Assembly (NCBI RefSeq): GCF_000282595.1
Contig: NZ_AKIZ01000013.1
Coordinates: 124,001 to 188,000, forward strand
From: Phyllobacterium sp. YR531
Lineage (GTDB): Bacteria; Pseudomonadota; Alphaproteobacteria; Rhizobiales; Rhizobiaceae
DNA length: 64,000 nucleotides
Reading direction: 5' to 3'
Shown one piece after another: positions 62,528-64,000 of the stretch; position 1 is the first letter of the stretch, and each line of letters starts with the position of its first letter. Under the pieces are notes generated by a model. That model made no database searches and was not told the origin of the DNA. It saw nothing but the letters and a program-made list of their open reading frames with translations. A program made the position numbers and the translations under genes.

Positions 62528-63412
62528 TCACTCTGTACTATGCACACGAATTAGGCCCTCCTGCGCAGTCGAGGCGATTAAAGTACCGTCCCGGCTATAA
62601 AGCGCGCCACGATTGAAGCCCCGCGCACCCGAAGTGCTTGGACTGTCGGCCGTATAGAGTATCCAGTCATCAAAGCTGAAGGGCCGGTGGAACCACATGG
62701 CATGATCGAGGCTGGCAACCTGCAGATCGCGATCAAAAATATTGCGGCCATGAGCGTAGAGCGATGTATCGAGCAAAGTCATATCCGACAGATAGGCCAG
62801 AATCGCGGCCTGTATGGCGCGATCTTCCGGCACGGGACCGGTCGCCTTTATCCAGACGCTTTGCTCAGGCGGAAGCTTGTCCCGTGTCAGATAATGCCGA
62901 AGCGACAGCGGCTTGATCTCGATTGGCCGATCCTGCTCCCAGTACTGCCGGATGATCTTGGGCGCATTTTGCAGATACTGCTCTTTCATGTCCTTGTCGG
63001 AGATGAGGCTTTCTGGCGCGGGAATATCCAAAGGCTTTGGCTTTTGATGCTCCAGCCCCTCTTCCTCAATCTGGAATGAGGCTTCCAGTGAGAAAATGGC
63101 GTGACCATGCTGTATGGCAACGACGCGGCGGGTGGTGAAACTTGAGCCGTCGCGAATACGATCAACTTCATAGATGATCGGCACTTTGGGATCGCCTGCC
63201 CGCATGAAATAGCCATGGAGCGAGTGCACATGCCGCAGCGGGTCTACTGTCCGCTGGGCCGCAACCAGCGCCTGACCAATAACTTGCCCGCCGAAAACCC
63301 GTTGCCAGCCGACCTGAGGGCTGCGACCTCTAAACAGGTTGTGTTCAAGCGTCTCAAGGTCGAGTATGGACAAAAGCTCGGTCATTGCTGTTGACTTGGG
63401 CGCTTCAGACAT
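62528..63412 (-). CDS. tesB: Acyl-CoA thioesterase II
   Basis: A 294-residue double-hotdog thioesterase hydrolysing medium- and long-chain acyl-CoA. NLFRGRSPQVGWQRVFGGQVIGQALVAA at the beginning and SLDHAMWFHRPFSFDDWILY near the end hold the catalytic Asp-Thr-Gln network. The start at 63412 (ATG) is preferred over an upstream in-frame TTG. Divergent from a ubiH-type gene, 85 bases apart. Confidence 0.94.
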   Translation of the reverse strand: MSEAPKSTAMTELLSILDLETLEHNLFRGRSPQVGWQRVFGGQVIGQALVAAQRTVDPLRHVHSLHGYFMRAGDPKVPIIYEVDRIRDGSSFTTRRVVAIQHGHAIFSLEASFQIEEEGLEHQKPKPLDIPAPESLISDKDMKEQYLQNAPKIIRQYWEQDRPIEIKPLSLRHYLTRDKLPPEQSVWIKATGPVPEDRAIQAAILAYLSDMTLLDTSLYAHGRNIFDRDLQVASLDHAMWFHRPFSFDDWILYTADSPSTSGARGFNRGALYSRDGTLIASTAQEGLIRVHSTE

Positions 63413-63497
63413 GATCGACAAATCTCCTGTTCATCTGTGTCATCGCTTGCAACAGGAACAGGCCGACAAGTCAAGTATAGTCAACCCGGAGACCATC

Positions 63498-64000
63498 ATG
63501 AACGCACCCCGCACAGACATCATCATCGCCGGCGCAGGTTATGTTGGCATGGCGACTGCGGTTGCGCTGAAGTCATCTGCGCCGCATCTTGGAGTGACTG
63601 TCATCGATGCTGCACCCGCCGGTGTATGGCGCAATGATACGCGTGCATCGGCCATCGCGGCGGCAGCAAGCCGTATGCTGGACCAGCTTGGATGCTGGCA
63701 GTCGATTCTCCCAGATGCCCAACCTATCAACGAGATGATTGTCACCGATTCGCGTACATCCGATCCGGTACGCCCGGTCTTCCTGACTTTTGACGGCGAA
63801 ATCGAGCCCGGCGAGCCGTTTGCGCATATGGTGGAAAACCGCCTGATGAATGCCTCGTTGCGGGAAAAGGCCGACAAGCTCGGTGTGGTTTTCATTGAGG
63901 GTGCGCCAGTGCATGGTTTCGATCAAGGCGATAATAGTCTGACTGTGCGCTATGGCGATGACAAGTCTTTACAGGCCCGCCTGCTGATAGCGGCGGATGG
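63498..64000 (+). CDS. UbiH/UbiF/VisC family FAD monooxygenase, 5' part
   Basis: The first 167 codons of a flavin-dependent monooxygenase, cut by the end of the window. The dinucleotide motif is IIIAGAGYVGMATAVALK (GxGxxG), followed by RASAIAAAASRMLDQLG with the Arg that begins the second FAD contact. The family hydroxylates the aromatic ring in ubiquinone synthesis; other members act on different phenols. GGAGACC precedes the ATG at 63498. Confidence 0.88.
   Translation, partial: MNAPRTDIIIAGAGYVGMATAVALKSSAPHLGVTVIDAAPAGVWRNDTRASAIAAAASRMLDQLGCWQSILPDAQPINEMIVTDSRTSDPVRPVFLTFDGEIEPGEPFAHMVENRLMNASLREKADKLGVVFIEGAPVHGFDQGDNSLTVRYGDDKSLQARLLIAAD

Overview
The window looks like chromosomal DNA of an alphaproteobacterium of the Rhizobiales, most likely Brucellaceae (Brucella/Ochrobactrum group). 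The basis is gene content: a very large NAD-glutamate dehydrogenase, a BrnT/BrnA toxin-antitoxin pair, BA14K-type surface proteins, a CenR-like response regulator, a CtrA-type box at ftsK, the hemC-hemD-mitofilin-HemY set, and dispersed palindromic repeats resembling the Bru-RS repeats of Brucella. No rRNA, tRNA, CRISPR array, transposase or phage gene was seen. Genus assignment is an inference and was not checked against a database.

Layout. 1-9.6 kb: 3' end of purH, an MFS permease, NAD-glutamate dehydrogenase, and a lemA-TPM-TPM envelope operon. 9.9-18 kb: pyridoxal kinase, a streptothricin-acetyltransferase-like GNAT, beta carbonic anhydrase, small exported proteins, a candidate CU-rich-loop sRNA, two GGDEF proteins around an Old Yellow Enzyme, and a lytic transglycosylase. 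18.1-21.4 kb: brnTA, then ffh-chorismate mutase-rpsP closed by a strong terminator. 21.5-27.3 kb: an accessory segment. It holds a tight four-gene operon (SHMT-like PLP enzyme, unknown 134-aa protein, ATP-grasp ligase, MFS permease) that resembles a small-molecule or dipeptide biosynthesis and export cassette. An AT-rich spacer, a truncated araC copy, a type I secretion ATPase remnant and an orphan membrane protein follow.

27.3-36 kb: a GlxA-type regulator divergent from an isonitrile-hydratase-like DJ-1 protein, a TetR/SDR divergent pair with mirror operators, ogt, and a DeoR-type regulator divergent from a choline-kinase-like phosphotransferase and a dimethylglycine/sarcosine dehydrogenase-like enzyme. 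36-44 kb: mgtE with a structured leader, typA, ppa, yggU/yggT, aqpZ, a second MFS permease and a glutamine amidotransferase. 45-54 kb: haem genes (hemC, hemD, mitofilin-like, HemY-N), divergent from tsaD-gpsA-yciI-EVE-methyltransferase. 54-64 kb: an OmpR-type regulator and a cyclic-nucleotide-domain protein, xthA, lolA, ftsK, a small exported protein, glnK-amtB with a sigma-54-like promoter, tesB, and the start of a ubiH-type monooxygenase cut by the window edge.

Most of the window is ordinary core chromosome. The best candidate for something undescribed is the 21.8-26.1 kb cassette. Its SHMT-like enzyme keeps the PLP lysine and the carboxylate-binding arginine but has changed several active-site positions.
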